DNA from: SG8-40 sp963792855
Lineage (GTDB): Bacteria > Pseudomonadota > Gammaproteobacteria > Burkholderiales > Eutrophovitaceae
Assembly: GCA_963792855.1 (NCBI GenBank)
Contig: CAWBXZ010000013.1
Coordinates: 186,001-250,000 of the forward strand
Direction of reading: 5' to 3'
Length of the DNA stretch: 64,000 bases
Both the position numbers and the translations under genes were made by a program. Below are positions 29,145 through 36,673 of the stretch, one piece after another. Each line of letters opens with the position of its first letter. Positions within the stretch are counted from its first letter, which is position 1. The notes beneath the pieces were generated by a model. The model was not told where the DNA came from, did no database searches, and saw only the letters and a list, made by a program, of their open reading frames with translations.

Positions 29145-30341
29145 ATGACGGCTTTCGATTTCGAACGCGATCTCGCCGCCCTGCGTGCGCAGGGTCTGTT
29201 GCGCCGGCGCAAGGTCGCAGACTCCGCCTGCGGACCGGAACTGACGGTAGACGGCAAGGCCGTCACTGCCTTTTGCAGCAACGACTACCTCGGCCTCGCA
29301 GCGCATCCCGACATTGCCGAAGCACTGGGTCGCGCCGCAAGAGAACATGGCACGGGATCGGGTGCGTCGCACCTGATCAGCGGCCACCACAGGTTGCACG
29401 AGGACCTGGAGGTGCGGCTGGCCCGCTTCACCGGCACGGAGCGGGCGTTGACCTTCTCGACCGGCTATATGGCCAACCTTGCCCTGATTACGGCGCTGTG
29501 CGGTCGCGGCGATGCGGTGTTTTCGGATGAACTCAACCACGCTTCACTGATCGATGCCTGCCGTTTGTCACGCGCCACGATCCACCGCTACGCGCACCGG
29601 GATGTTCGCGCATTGGCGGAACAACTGGCGCGCAGCGAAGCCCGGCGCAAGCTGGTCGTGACCGACGCCGTGTTCAGCATGGATGGCGACATTGCGCCGC
29701 TGCCCGAACTGCTGGAACTGTGCCAAACACACGAAGCGATGCTGGTCGTCGATGATGCGCACGGATTCGGCGTACTCGGCACGCATGGACGGGGAACGCT
29801 TTCGCACTTCGGCATCGACTCGCAAGACGATGGTTTGCAGCGGCCCTCTTCTTCCCCGGTGGCCTACATGGCAACCCTGGGCAAGGCGGCCGGTGTGGCC
29901 GGCGCCTTCGTCGCCGGATCGGCCGGCCTGATCGAATGGTTGCTGCAAAAAGGACGCACCTACATCTTCACCACTGCCGCGCCGCCGGCGCTGGCGGCGA
30001 GCGTTGTCGAGGCGCTGCGCCTGATGGAACAGGGCGACGACAGGCGCGCCCATCTGAAAAAACTCATCGCCCGGTTTCGCGGCACGCTTCGCCCCAAACG
30101 CTGGGTTCTGCTCGATTCCGAAACTGCCATTCAGCCGCTTGTCATCGGCGGAAACGAAGAAGCGTTGCGCGTCGCCGACGCGCTGCTGGCCGAAGGCCTG
30201 TGGGTACCCGCCATACGCCCGCCAACGGTGCCGGCCGGCACGGCGCGCTTGCGGTTGTCGTTTTCCGCGGCGCACACCGAAGCACAGATCGACCGCCTGG
30301 TTGCGGCACTGCATCGCGCCGAAGCCGCTGTCGGACGATAG
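29145..30341 (+). CDS. bioF: 8-amino-7-oxononanoate synthase
   Basis: This 398-residue PLP enzyme condenses pimeloyl-ACP/CoA with alanine. FCSNDYLGLAAHP, SRLISGHH-like residues (seen as ASHLISGHHRLHEDLE), FSTGYMANLALI, DDAHGFGVLG and the PLP lysine in MATLGKAAGVAGAFVAG are present. The ATG at 29145 follows the bioA stop by one base, so the two are translationally coupled; an upstream in-frame TTG lies inside bioA. Confidence 0.93.
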   Translation: MTAFDFERDLAALRAQGLLRRRKVADSACGPELTVDGKAVTAFCSNDYLGLAAHPDIAEALGRAAREHGTGSGASHLISGHHRLHEDLEVRLARFTGTERALTFSTGYMANLALITALCGRGDAVFSDELNHASLIDACRLSRATIHRYAHRDVRALAEQLARSEARRKLVVTDAVFSMDGDIAPLPELLELCQTHEAMLVVDDAHGFGVLGTHGRGTLSHFGIDSQDDGLQRPSSSPVAYMATLGKAAGVAGAFVAGSAGLIEWLLQKGRTYIFTTAAPPALAASVVEALRLMEQGDDRRAHLKKLIARFRGTLRPKRWVLLDSETAIQPLVIGGNEEALRVADALLAEGLWVPAIRPPTVPAGTARLRLSFSAAHTEAQIDRLVAALHRAEAAVGR

Positions 30342-30362
30342 CCGATCAGGGATAATGCGGCG

Positions 30363-31049
30363 ATGACCCGCGGCTGCTTCGTCACCGGCACCGATACCGA
30401 AATCGGCAAAACGCTGATCGCCTCGGCGCTGCTCCACGCCTTGCGCGGCAAAGGCCTCACGGCCATCGGCATGAAGCCGGTGGCCGCCGGTGCATCACAT
30501 GGCGAAGCCGGGCTGACCAACGACGATGTCGAAGCGCTGGTTGCGGCCTCCAGCGTCGCGGCCGACCGCGATATCGTCAATCCCTACCTGTTTACCGACC
30601 CGATCGCGCCGCACATCGCGGCAGCCGAGGAGCGGCGAACCATCGATCCCTCGCACATCGTTGACTGCTACCGGCAACTCGCAGCAATCGCGGACGTTGT
30701 CGTTGTCGAGGGCGTGGGCGGCTTTCGCGTACCGATTGGCGACGGATTCGATACTGCCGACCTTGCCTGCCACCTGGCGCTGCCCGTGGTCATGGTGGTT
30801 GGCATGCGCCTGGGCTGTATCAATCACGCCTTGCTGACCGCCGAGGCGATACGCAGCCGGCAACTCGAATGCATTGGCTGGGTCGCCAACCAGATCGATC
30901 CGCAAATGCAGCGCCAACCCGAGAATCTGGCGACGCTCGACGCCTTGCTCGACATGCCGCGCCTCGGCACCGTCGAGCATATCCGCCCGGCGGACCCGGT
31001 TATCGCGGCATCGCGTCTGCGGCTTCCCCTTGCGTTGCTTGCCCGGTAG
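30363..31049 (+). CDS. bioD: Dethiobiotin synthetase
   Basis: This 228-residue ATP-dependent carboxylase closes the ureido ring of dethiobiotin. It has the P-loop GTDTEIGKTLIASAL at 8-22, the substrate lysine in GMKPVAAGA, and VVVEGVGGFRVPIGDG. It is third in bioA-bioF-bioD, 21 bases after bioF. bioB and bioC/bioH are not in the window. Its stop codon touches the start region of the PIN-domain gene. Confidence 0.93.
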   Translation: MTRGCFVTGTDTEIGKTLIASALLHALRGKGLTAIGMKPVAAGASHGEAGLTNDDVEALVAASSVAADRDIVNPYLFTDPIAPHIAAAEERRTIDPSHIVDCYRQLAAIADVVVVEGVGGFRVPIGDGFDTADLACHLALPVVMVVGMRLGCINHALLTAEAIRSRQLECIGWVANQIDPQMQRQPENLATLDALLDMPRLGTVEHIRPADPVIAASRLRLPLALLAR

Positions 31050-31054
31050 TGCCG

Positions 31055-31513
31055 ATGCGGCTGGTCCTCGATTCGAACGTCTGGCTCGATTGGCTGTTTT
31101 TCGACGACCCCGGCGTAGCCGGTCTGAAACACGCGAGACGGGACGGCGCGGTCGACATCATCATCGATGCCGCCTGCCGCGACGAACTGGTGCGCGTTCT
31201 GGGTTACGAACGTTTCGCCCTCGATCAGGGAACACAAGCGGCCATGCTCGGTGAAGTTGACCGCCTCAGTTGCTTTCTCGAAAACCTCTGTTACCGACCG
31301 GCCGCAGCCCTGCCCTGGTGCTCCGACCCCGACGATGTGAAATTCCTCGCACTCGCCGCTGCCGGCAACGCCGACTGGTTGATCACCAAGGACAAGGCGC
31401 TGCTGGGAAAGACTCGGCAGCGAAAACGCAACGCCCTGTCATGCCGTATCGGCACACCGCAGCAATGGTCGTTGTCGCAACGGCCATCCTGCGGCCTCGC
31501 TGCAGGCTGCTGA
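31055..31513 (+). CDS. PIN-domain protein (putative toxin-antitoxin toxin family)
   Basis: This 152-residue protein begins MRLVLDSNVWLDWLFFDDP. The acidic residues expected of PIN nucleases are visible: Asp in LVLDSN, Asp/Glu in CRDELVRVL, and Asp in WCSDPDDVKFLALAAAGNADWLITKD. It matches the family annotated as 'toxin component, PIN family', but no antitoxin gene precedes it. It lies directly behind bioD, so it may be an orphan RNase-like protein. A GTG at 31049 is an alternative start. Confidence 0.75.
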   Translation: MRLVLDSNVWLDWLFFDDPGVAGLKHARRDGAVDIIIDAACRDELVRVLGYERFALDQGTQAAMLGEVDRLSCFLENLCYRPAAALPWCSDPDDVKFLALAAAGNADWLITKDKALLGKTRQRKRNALSCRIGTPQQWSLSQRPSCGLAAGC

Positions 31514-31532
31514 AACGTCAGACCGGGTGACC

Positions 31533-31892
31533 ATGCAGATTCTCGGCGAACAGATCCCCCTCAAGGACAACCTCTTCAGGTCCTTGCGCGTGCACCGCTT
31601 GATGTGGCTCATTCTGCTGGTCACCGCATTCTTCGATTTCGCCTCCACCCTTTTCTTCATGACCGGCATCGGCATCAATGTCGAAAGGAACATGCTGGTT
31701 CGCTGGCTGGCAACGGAGATGGGAATCTTGCCCGGTGTTGCACTGGCCAAGTGCCTGCAACTGGGCGCGGCAGCCGGGTTTGCGGCCTTGTCGTTCAAGC
31801 ACTCGAGAGCGGTGTTGATGCTGCTGGCGTTGATCAACGTCCTCGCGACACTGGCCAACCTGTTTCTCGAACCGCGAACGCCGCTACCCTAG
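31533..31892 (+). CDS. Hypothetical membrane protein
   Basis: This 119-residue protein has three hydrophobic segments (about 23-45, 60-80 and 85-105) and begins MQILGEQIPLKDNLFRSLRVHRLMW. The arrangement resembles small DUF5658-like membrane proteins, but the match is not certain. It follows the PIN gene by 19 bases on the same strand. Function is unknown. Confidence 0.6.
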   Translation: MQILGEQIPLKDNLFRSLRVHRLMWLILLVTAFFDFASTLFFMTGIGINVERNMLVRWLATEMGILPGVALAKCLQLGAAAGFAALSFKHSRAVLMLLALINVLATLANLFLEPRTPLP

Positions 31893-31963
31893 CCTGCGTC
31901 TTCCCCGAAGGATTCGCTTCGCAAACGCATGGCACCCTTGACCGTCTTCGTTGCATACGCGGG

Positions 31964-32850
31964 CTAGATCTCCCGATTGAGCAAGCGGCTCACCACGGGG
32001 AAATACTCGTCACCCGCACCCGCGTCGATTGCCTGCTCGAACAGGCGCAGTACGTTGCGCGCACCCTCGGCCTCGACACCACCGTCGGCGGCCAGATCGA
32101 GCGCGTATTCCAGGTCTTTTTTCGCATAGCGCACCGAGAACGCACGCAACGGAAACTGTCGCGGCAGGATCGCCTTCATGCCGTGATTACGCAACGCAAA
32201 GCTGTCCGCCGACCCTTTCGACAGCGCGTCGAACAACACCTCGGGATCGACGTCCGCAGCGCGTGCAATGGCATACGCTTCCGAAAGCGCCGTGACCGTC
32301 TGGAACAGCACCATGTTGTTGAGAATCTTGGTGACCTGCCCGCTGCCGGCGCCGCCGCAGTGCGTGATGTCCGACGCGAAGCACGCCATCAAGGGCCGCA
32401 CGGTTTCCAGCGTTCTGGCATCGCCCCCGACCATCACTGCGAGTGTGCCGCTCTCCGCCGCCTGCCGGGTACGCGCCACCGGTGCATCGAGGTAAGCGGC
32501 GCCACGCTTGTCGAAGGCCGCAGCCAGTTCGCCGCGTGAGCGATACCGGAGAAGTTCCGAGGTCGACGATGATCTGGCCGGGACGGGCATGCGCCAGCAA
32601 TCCATCCTTGCCTTGCGCCAACGCGCATGAGTTCCGTCCCCGACGGCATCGACACGAATACGACATCACTTCCTCGCGCCACTGCAGCGGCCGTTTGCGC
32701 CGCCTCGACGCCGTCGGCGGCAAGGCGCTGCAATGGTTCGGGGTTCAGGTCGAATGCCAGCACCCGGTTGCCACTGCGCAGGCGCAGGTTACGGCACATT
32801 GGTTCGCCCATGACGCCAAGGCCGATAAATCCAGCGATTGTCTGATTCAT
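31964..32850 (-). pseudogene. NAD(P)-dependent beta-hydroxyacid dehydrogenase (frameshifted)
   Basis: Three frames together encode a 3-hydroxyisobutyrate dehydrogenase-like protein. The N-terminal part (32850 to about 32640) gives AGFIGLGVMGEPMCRNL and VVFVSMPSGTEL. The next (about 32640-32550) gives LAQGKDGLLAHARPGQIIVDLGTSPVSL. The last (about 32550 to 31964) gives ELAAAFDKRGAAYLDAPVARTRQAAESG, GSGQVTKILNNM with the catalytic lysine, and a helical C-terminus. Two single-base shifts are therefore needed. Total length (about 295 residues) is normal and no catalytic segment is missing, so sequencing error and recent inactivation are both possible. The substrate is not known. Confidence 0.8.
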
Positions 32851-33339
32851 TCCGACTTCCCGTTCCGGTGTTTCAAAGCGACCACGTTACCGGTTTTGCG
32901 GTCTCGCGTGAACGGCCTGGCGCGACGCGGGCAGTCGCCGCCATTGGCCCTGCACGCCGGACGAATGGCGAAACAGGTTTTCGGGGCTCGAGAGCAACAC
33001 CGTCCCCGGCAAGATGACACAGCAAGTGCCAGCGCAGGAAACATTGGCTCGCCTTGCACACAACGCAGCCCGTGCAGCATTTCGGACAATTCGCTCGTGC
33101 TGCGCTCCATAACACGCTGCGCGTGTTCGTCACGCGTGCAGCAGTGCTGGCTCGTCGCGAAACATCACCGCTTGGACCGGTTTGGCGGAAATGTACACGA
33201 CCGCAAGACCCCGGTTTCCAACACCTGTTCTGCTCCGCGACGACTGCTGTCCTGCCTCCCGGACGGCGTCTGAAAGGGCTGACAGATGGTGTGAAAATTC
33301 CTTCCGCAAATCCTGTTCGATTCCCGCACGAGCGGACAT
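32847..33339 (-). pseudogene. Possible frameshifted hypothetical gene upstream of the dehydrogenase
   Basis: One frame begins at 33339 (MSARAGIEQDLRKEFSHHLSALSDAV, ending at 33130). A second ends at 32847 (DEHAQRVMERSTSELSEMLHGLRCVQGEPMF...). They could be joined by one base near 33132 into a protein of about 160 residues. The 3' stop overlaps the dehydrogenase ATG as ATGA, which is how real coupled genes overlap. No family was recognised, and the C-terminal part is Arg/Cys-rich and may be spurious. Evidence is weak. Confidence 0.3.
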
Positions 33340-33602
33340 TTCTCACACGATTTTTCGACTACATCGGATGGTTTCGCAGTGCCTGCGCAAATTGCGCAAC
33401 GTGCCGCTGCGTGGCCGCATCGGGGTGACAACCTTCGGCTTTAAAAAACGCCGACAAGTTTCTGTTCCGATTGCCGTTGGCGGTTGACGATTTCTCGACG
33501 GACGCTGCGCGTCACACGGTACGGTCCTTGCGCCTGTAGAACGCATTCACAACACCAAGCGTGGTGTGAAACATACGTCTTACACAAAGGGAGTTAGTAA
33601 TC

Positions 33603-34827
33603 ATGAAATCGCGATTCAACCAGCAATTGAAACGGGTGGTGGCGGGCGGTTTTTTCGCTTCCCTGCTCTGCTCGCCTGCGATGGTCGGCGCGGCGCCGGA
33701 AGTCGAACGGAACGATACGCAGGTCGACGCACAGGCGCTTGTCATCTCGCCCGATGGCGGTGCAAGCGTGACGGCGCGCCTCGGCACCGCCGGCGAAGCG
33801 ACGACCGCCGACATTGATATATATGCGTTCGATGGCAAGGCGGGTGATGTGCCCGTCATCACGTTGAACGCAAATGGCAGCTTCGACGCCATTCTTTACT
33901 TCTACGACTCGGTCGGAAACCTGCTCGATTCGAATGACGACGCCTACCCGCCGACCGAAGGCAGCGCATGTATCACGGACTTCACCGTGGCTTGCGATCC
34001 TCGCATCGACCTGCAACCCCTCAGCGCCGACGGCCGCTATTACATCGCGGTCGGACCGGCGATGCGCTTCATGTGGACCAACTACGAAGTGCACCCGTCG
34101 TTCCTGGCACCGCAGCCGGGCGGCGCCTATGAACTGTCGCTGATGGGCGTTACACCCGCTTCCGTCTGACGCTGGCAGCACAGGCGGCGATGCGGGTGGC
34201 GCTGGTACTGCCGGTGATACCGGTGGTACGGGCGACGCTGGTGACGTCGGCGATGCTGGTGACACGGGCGAAGTCGGCGAGGCTGCCTGATACCGGCGCG
34301 AGTGATCCGGATGTCATGACCGTCATGATCACGACCTTGCAATCGGGCACAAACACGGAAAACACGACCGCGAGTATGACGAAGATGCCGAACTGGGTGT
34401 CTACAACGGCAAGAAGACTATTCCGGTCGCGATCCACTCGATGGAAGGTTTCAACGCAGTGGAAGACGTCGACCTGAAGAGCCTGACATTCGGCGCCACG
34501 GGCGACGAAGACAGCCTGCTCAAGTGCAAGAAGAACGGCAAGCGGGTCAAGCTCGACGGTATCAGGGACCACGAAAAAGACCTCGTGTGCTTCTTCCGGC
34601 CCGATCGTGCGAATCTCGTCGAAGGCGACATGAGCGCTACGCTGAAGGGCCGCACGATGGACGGCAAGGAATTCGCCGGATCCGGCATTCTGCGGGTGTT
34701 CCGCCTGCCGACGCAGAAAACGCTGAACTGGTACGAGCGCCACGACCTCGATCCGCGCGCCGTCAAGCCGAAGAAAGTGAAGAAGCACAAGCACAAGAAT
34801 CACAAGAAAAACGGGAAAGACAAGTAA
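33603..34827 (+). pseudogene. Secreted protein with pre-peptidase-like domain, collagen-like stretch and basic tail (frameshifted)
   Basis: The first frame (33603-34169) has a signal peptide (cleavage likely near APAMVGA, seen as SPAMVGAAPEVERND) and a beta-sandwich of the DVUA0089/pre-peptidase type: ERNDTQVDAQAL, DIDIYAFDGKAGD, DAILYFYDSVGNLLDSNDDA. A second frame from about 34165 encodes glycine every third residue (GDAGGAGTAGDTGGTGDAGD). After two more indels near 34286 and 34313 the same frame gives HDRHDHDLAIGHKHGKHD and the C-terminal part to 34827, ending in a Lys/His-rich tail. Full length would be about 405 residues. AAAGGGAG precedes the start. Function is unknown; surface or matrix attachment is a guess. 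Confidence 0.65.
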
Positions 34828-34858
34828 TTCCGATCCTGATCTCGCAAGCCGCAAACTT

Positions 34859-34886
34859 GCCCCCGCTCCGGCGGGGGCTTTTTTTT
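34859..34886 (+). terminator. Rho-independent terminator
   Basis: An 8-bp GC stem GCCCCCGC/GCGGGGGC closes a TCCG tetraloop (34859-34878) and is followed by eight T residues. It lies 31 bases after the stop of the collagen-like gene. The IS1595-type element begins exactly at the end of its T-tract. Confidence 0.88.
34879..34886. repeat. Target-site duplication, left copy (8 T)
   Basis: Eight T residues directly precede the left terminal inverted repeat. The same eight T residues directly follow the right one. IS1595-family elements make 8-bp duplications, so the length fits. A T-run is low complexity and might match by chance. Confidence 0.6.
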
Positions 34887-34911
34887 CGGAGTTATGTACC
34901 TGAGAAACGCA
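34887..34911. repeat. Left terminal inverted repeat of the IS element
   Basis: It begins CGGAGTTATGTACCTGA and matches the reverse complement of the right end at 21 of 25 positions. It is the end distal to the transposase gene. Confidence 0.8.
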
Positions 34912-34949
34912 AAGAGTGATCCGCTCCAATAGTCGCAGATCGGGTGCGG

Positions 34950-35087
34950 CTACTTGGCCTTCTTGCGGGCCTTCTTCTTGGGTGCCGGTTTCGGCGTGAA
35001 CGGCTGCGGTGGTGTGTTCAGCAGCCGTCGCAGGACATCGTCCTCAGGGGGTGCCTGGTCAGGTTGTTCAGGTTTGGTTTTCATCAT
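34950..35087 (-). CDS. 45-residue basic protein, IS passenger gene 2
   Basis: This small gene begins MMKTKPEQPDQAPPEDDV, has the segment LRRLLNTPPQPFTPKP, and ends in a Lys/Arg-rich tail (PKKKARKKAK). Its ATG directly follows the TAA of the 190-residue gene, so the two are coupled. A short protein with a VLRRLLNTPP-like core next to a larger protein of unknown function looks like a two-gene module, perhaps toxin-antitoxin-like, but I recognise no family. It is inside the IS boundaries. Confidence 0.6.
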   Translation of the reverse strand: MMKTKPEQPDQAPPEDDVLRRLLNTPPQPFTPKPAPKKKARKKAK

Positions 35088-35660
35088 TTAGGTTTTACTG
35101 GGGCTTTCAGCGTGTTGAGCGAATCCGTCCAAAGCATGTTCGAGAAATTCGCGCTTCTTCAGTCCGCGAACAAAGGTTTGATATTCGACGGGGCGGGAAT
35201 CAAAAAGCGCCTCCATGTCATTATCGCTAATCAGATCCGGCGCGAAAACGACGACCCAAAAAGTAAAAGCCATCTGCATGGCAGTCATTTTCCCATTTTG
35301 GATGCTTCGGAGCGTTTCAATCGCGACGAAGACGAAAAGCAAAGTGATAAACGGAGGGAACATCGTATCTGAGTCCGCATCCCTGTCAGCATGCTTGAAG
35401 AACATGAAGTCTTTTCGCAACGCTTTTCGAAATTCTTCTTTGTAATCCTCGGCGACGATGTCGGGGTTGAACAGAATATCTTTCCCACCTCGCTTTTTGT
35501 GAATGTCATTTGCGATGTGATACGCGGCACCGACAAGGGTGTGAATTGAGACAATGTCCCCGTCTTCAAACCATAATTTGAGGGCGCAATCTAATTGTCG
35601 TTTTGCCGCGTCTAGTTTTGTGACACGCTCCCATTGGAGCGGATTGTCAAAGACGCTCAT
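35088..35660 (-). CDS. 190-residue hypothetical protein, IS passenger gene 1
   Basis: This soluble, mainly alpha-helical-looking protein begins MSVFDNPLQWERVTKLDAAK. An early segment (AAKRQLDCALKLWFEDGDIVSIHTLVGAAYHI) has the look of an HEPN-like helical bundle, but no catalytic RX4-6H motif is clear. The region FITLLFVFVAIETL and FWVVVFAPDLI is hydrophobic but short for membrane helices. The gene is visibly richer in A/T than its chromosomal neighbours, which fits a mobile origin. It begins 3 bases after the transposase stop. Function is unknown. Confidence 0.7.
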   Translation of the reverse strand: MSVFDNPLQWERVTKLDAAKRQLDCALKLWFEDGDIVSIHTLVGAAYHIANDIHKKRGGKDILFNPDIVAEDYKEEFRKALRKDFMFFKHADRDADSDTMFPPFITLLFVFVAIETLRSIQNGKMTAMQMAFTFWVVVFAPDLISDNDMEALFDSRPVEYQTFVRGLKKREFLEHALDGFAQHAESPSKT

Positions 35661-35663
35661 GTT

Positions 35664-36602
35664 TTATCTGTGGGTTTGCCTTTGGCTTTCAGGGGAACGG
35701 TAAGTCAACCGCTTGCCGCTGATGCCCTTGAGGACGACTTCAGCACGCTGGCTGTCTGACACACCAAGCGACTGGCGATTGTTGTAGCGGAAGTCGAACT
35801 CGTTCACGTAGCGCTGCAAGTGTTGCTCGCTGACATGGTGGAACGTGCCGATGAGTCCGCGCTTGAGAATGGAGAAGTAGCCTTCAACCGTGTTGGTGTG
35901 CACATTGCCACGCGCATATTCCTTGGCCGAATGGCGCACCACGCCATGTTCGCTGAATTCACGGCCAACTTTGGTATAGCTGCTAAATTCGTCGGTCATG
36001 AGAGCGGTCTTTTTGGAGACCTGTTCACGCAGGATCGGTGCGAGGGTCTTGGCATTGACGGCTGGCACATGGAACGAACGGGCCTTGCCATCACGCTCGA
36101 CCAGTGAAACAACCTTCATCTTGTGGTGATAGCCACGGCCCTTGGTGCCCTTGACCTTCTTGTTGTTACCCCAGAAGGTTTCGTCGGCTTCAACGGTCTT
36201 GCCTGAGCCACCAAGCTGGCCGGTCGGTGTCGTGGTCATGGCTTCACGGATGCGGTGCGTCATGAACCATGCAGTCTTGTAGGTCACGCCAAGCATGCGC
36301 TCAAGCTGCTTGCTGCTGATGCCTTTCTTGCTGGCGCAGATCAGGTGCGTGGCATAAACCCACTTGTGAAGGGGAACCTTGGAACGCTCGAATACGGTGC
36401 CAACGGTGACGGTGAACTGGCTACGGCAATCGCCGCAGAAGTACAGGCCTGGACGATGTGATTCGCCTTGCAGCTTGCTATTGCGCTCTACGCCGCCGCA
36501 ATGCGGGCAGACAGGACCGTTCGGCCAACGGATCGACTCAAGATGTTCGCGTGCTGCGTTTTCATCATTAAAGCGGGGTTCGGTGTGGATTGCGTTGGCC
36601 AT
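35664..36602 (-). CDS. IS1595-family transposase (ISXO2-like)
   Basis: This 312-residue transposase has an N-terminal zinc ribbon (CPHCGG at 32-37 and FCGDCRSQF at 55-63) and an ISXO2-type DDE-like domain with the catalytic Asp in VEADETFWG and the second in ALMTDEFSSY. The third motif is HTNTVEGYFSILKRG, with the Asn/Glu and Lys expected of this family. The gene is complete and intact, so the element may still be active. Its start is 63 bases inside the right inverted repeat. Confidence 0.92.
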   Translation of the reverse strand: MANAIHTEPRFNDENAAREHLESIRWPNGPVCPHCGGVERNSKLQGESHRPGLYFCGDCRSQFTVTVGTVFERSKVPLHKWVYATHLICASKKGISSKQLERMLGVTYKTAWFMTHRIREAMTTTPTGQLGGSGKTVEADETFWGNNKKVKGTKGRGYHHKMKVVSLVERDGKARSFHVPAVNAKTLAPILREQVSKKTALMTDEFSSYTKVGREFSEHGVVRHSAKEYARGNVHTNTVEGYFSILKRGLIGTFHHVSEQHLQRYVNEFDFRYNNRQSLGVSDSQRAEVVLKGISGKRLTYRSPESQRQTHR

Positions 36603-36640
36603 GTGCTCGTCTCCTATGGCTTTACTATCCTCCTGTTATC

Positions 36641-36665
36641 TGCGTGTGTCAAGTATATAACTCCG
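36641..36665. repeat. Right terminal inverted repeat of the IS element
   Basis: Read on the minus strand it begins CGGAGTTATATACTTGA, the counterpart of the left repeat. It lies upstream of the transposase start and so is the transposase-proximal end. Confidence 0.8.
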
Positions 36666-36673
36666 TTTTTTTT
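36666..36673. repeat. Target-site duplication, right copy (8 T)
   Basis: Eight T residues directly follow the right inverted repeat, matching the left copy at 34879-34886. They are followed by GCCCTCAGAG, which is presumably the original sequence downstream of the terminator. Confidence 0.6.

Larger units (their letters stand above)
34887..36665 (-). mobile_element. IS1595-family (ISXO2-like) insertion sequence with two passenger genes
   Basis: The element is 1779 bp. It is bounded by imperfect inverted repeats of about 25 bp, identical at 21 positions, starting CGGAGTTAT on both ends and sharing ACGCA at the inner end. It is flanked by eight T residues on each side. It encodes, in one direction, a complete transposase, a 190-residue protein and a 45-residue basic protein, spaced as an operon. 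Most IS1595 members hold only the transposase; passenger genes are known in some. It inserted into the T-tract of a terminator, leaving upstream termination intact. Confidence 0.85.

Noticed and set aside
34168..34290. Gly-rich repeats considered as a CRISPR or tandem repeat array
   Set aside because: The repeat is a codon-level Gly-X-X pattern with no constant repeat and spacer structure; it is protein-coding.
34879..36673. Target-site duplication as firm proof of transposition
   Set aside because: The duplicated bases are eight T residues, so chance agreement cannot be excluded; kept as support only, together with the inverted repeats.
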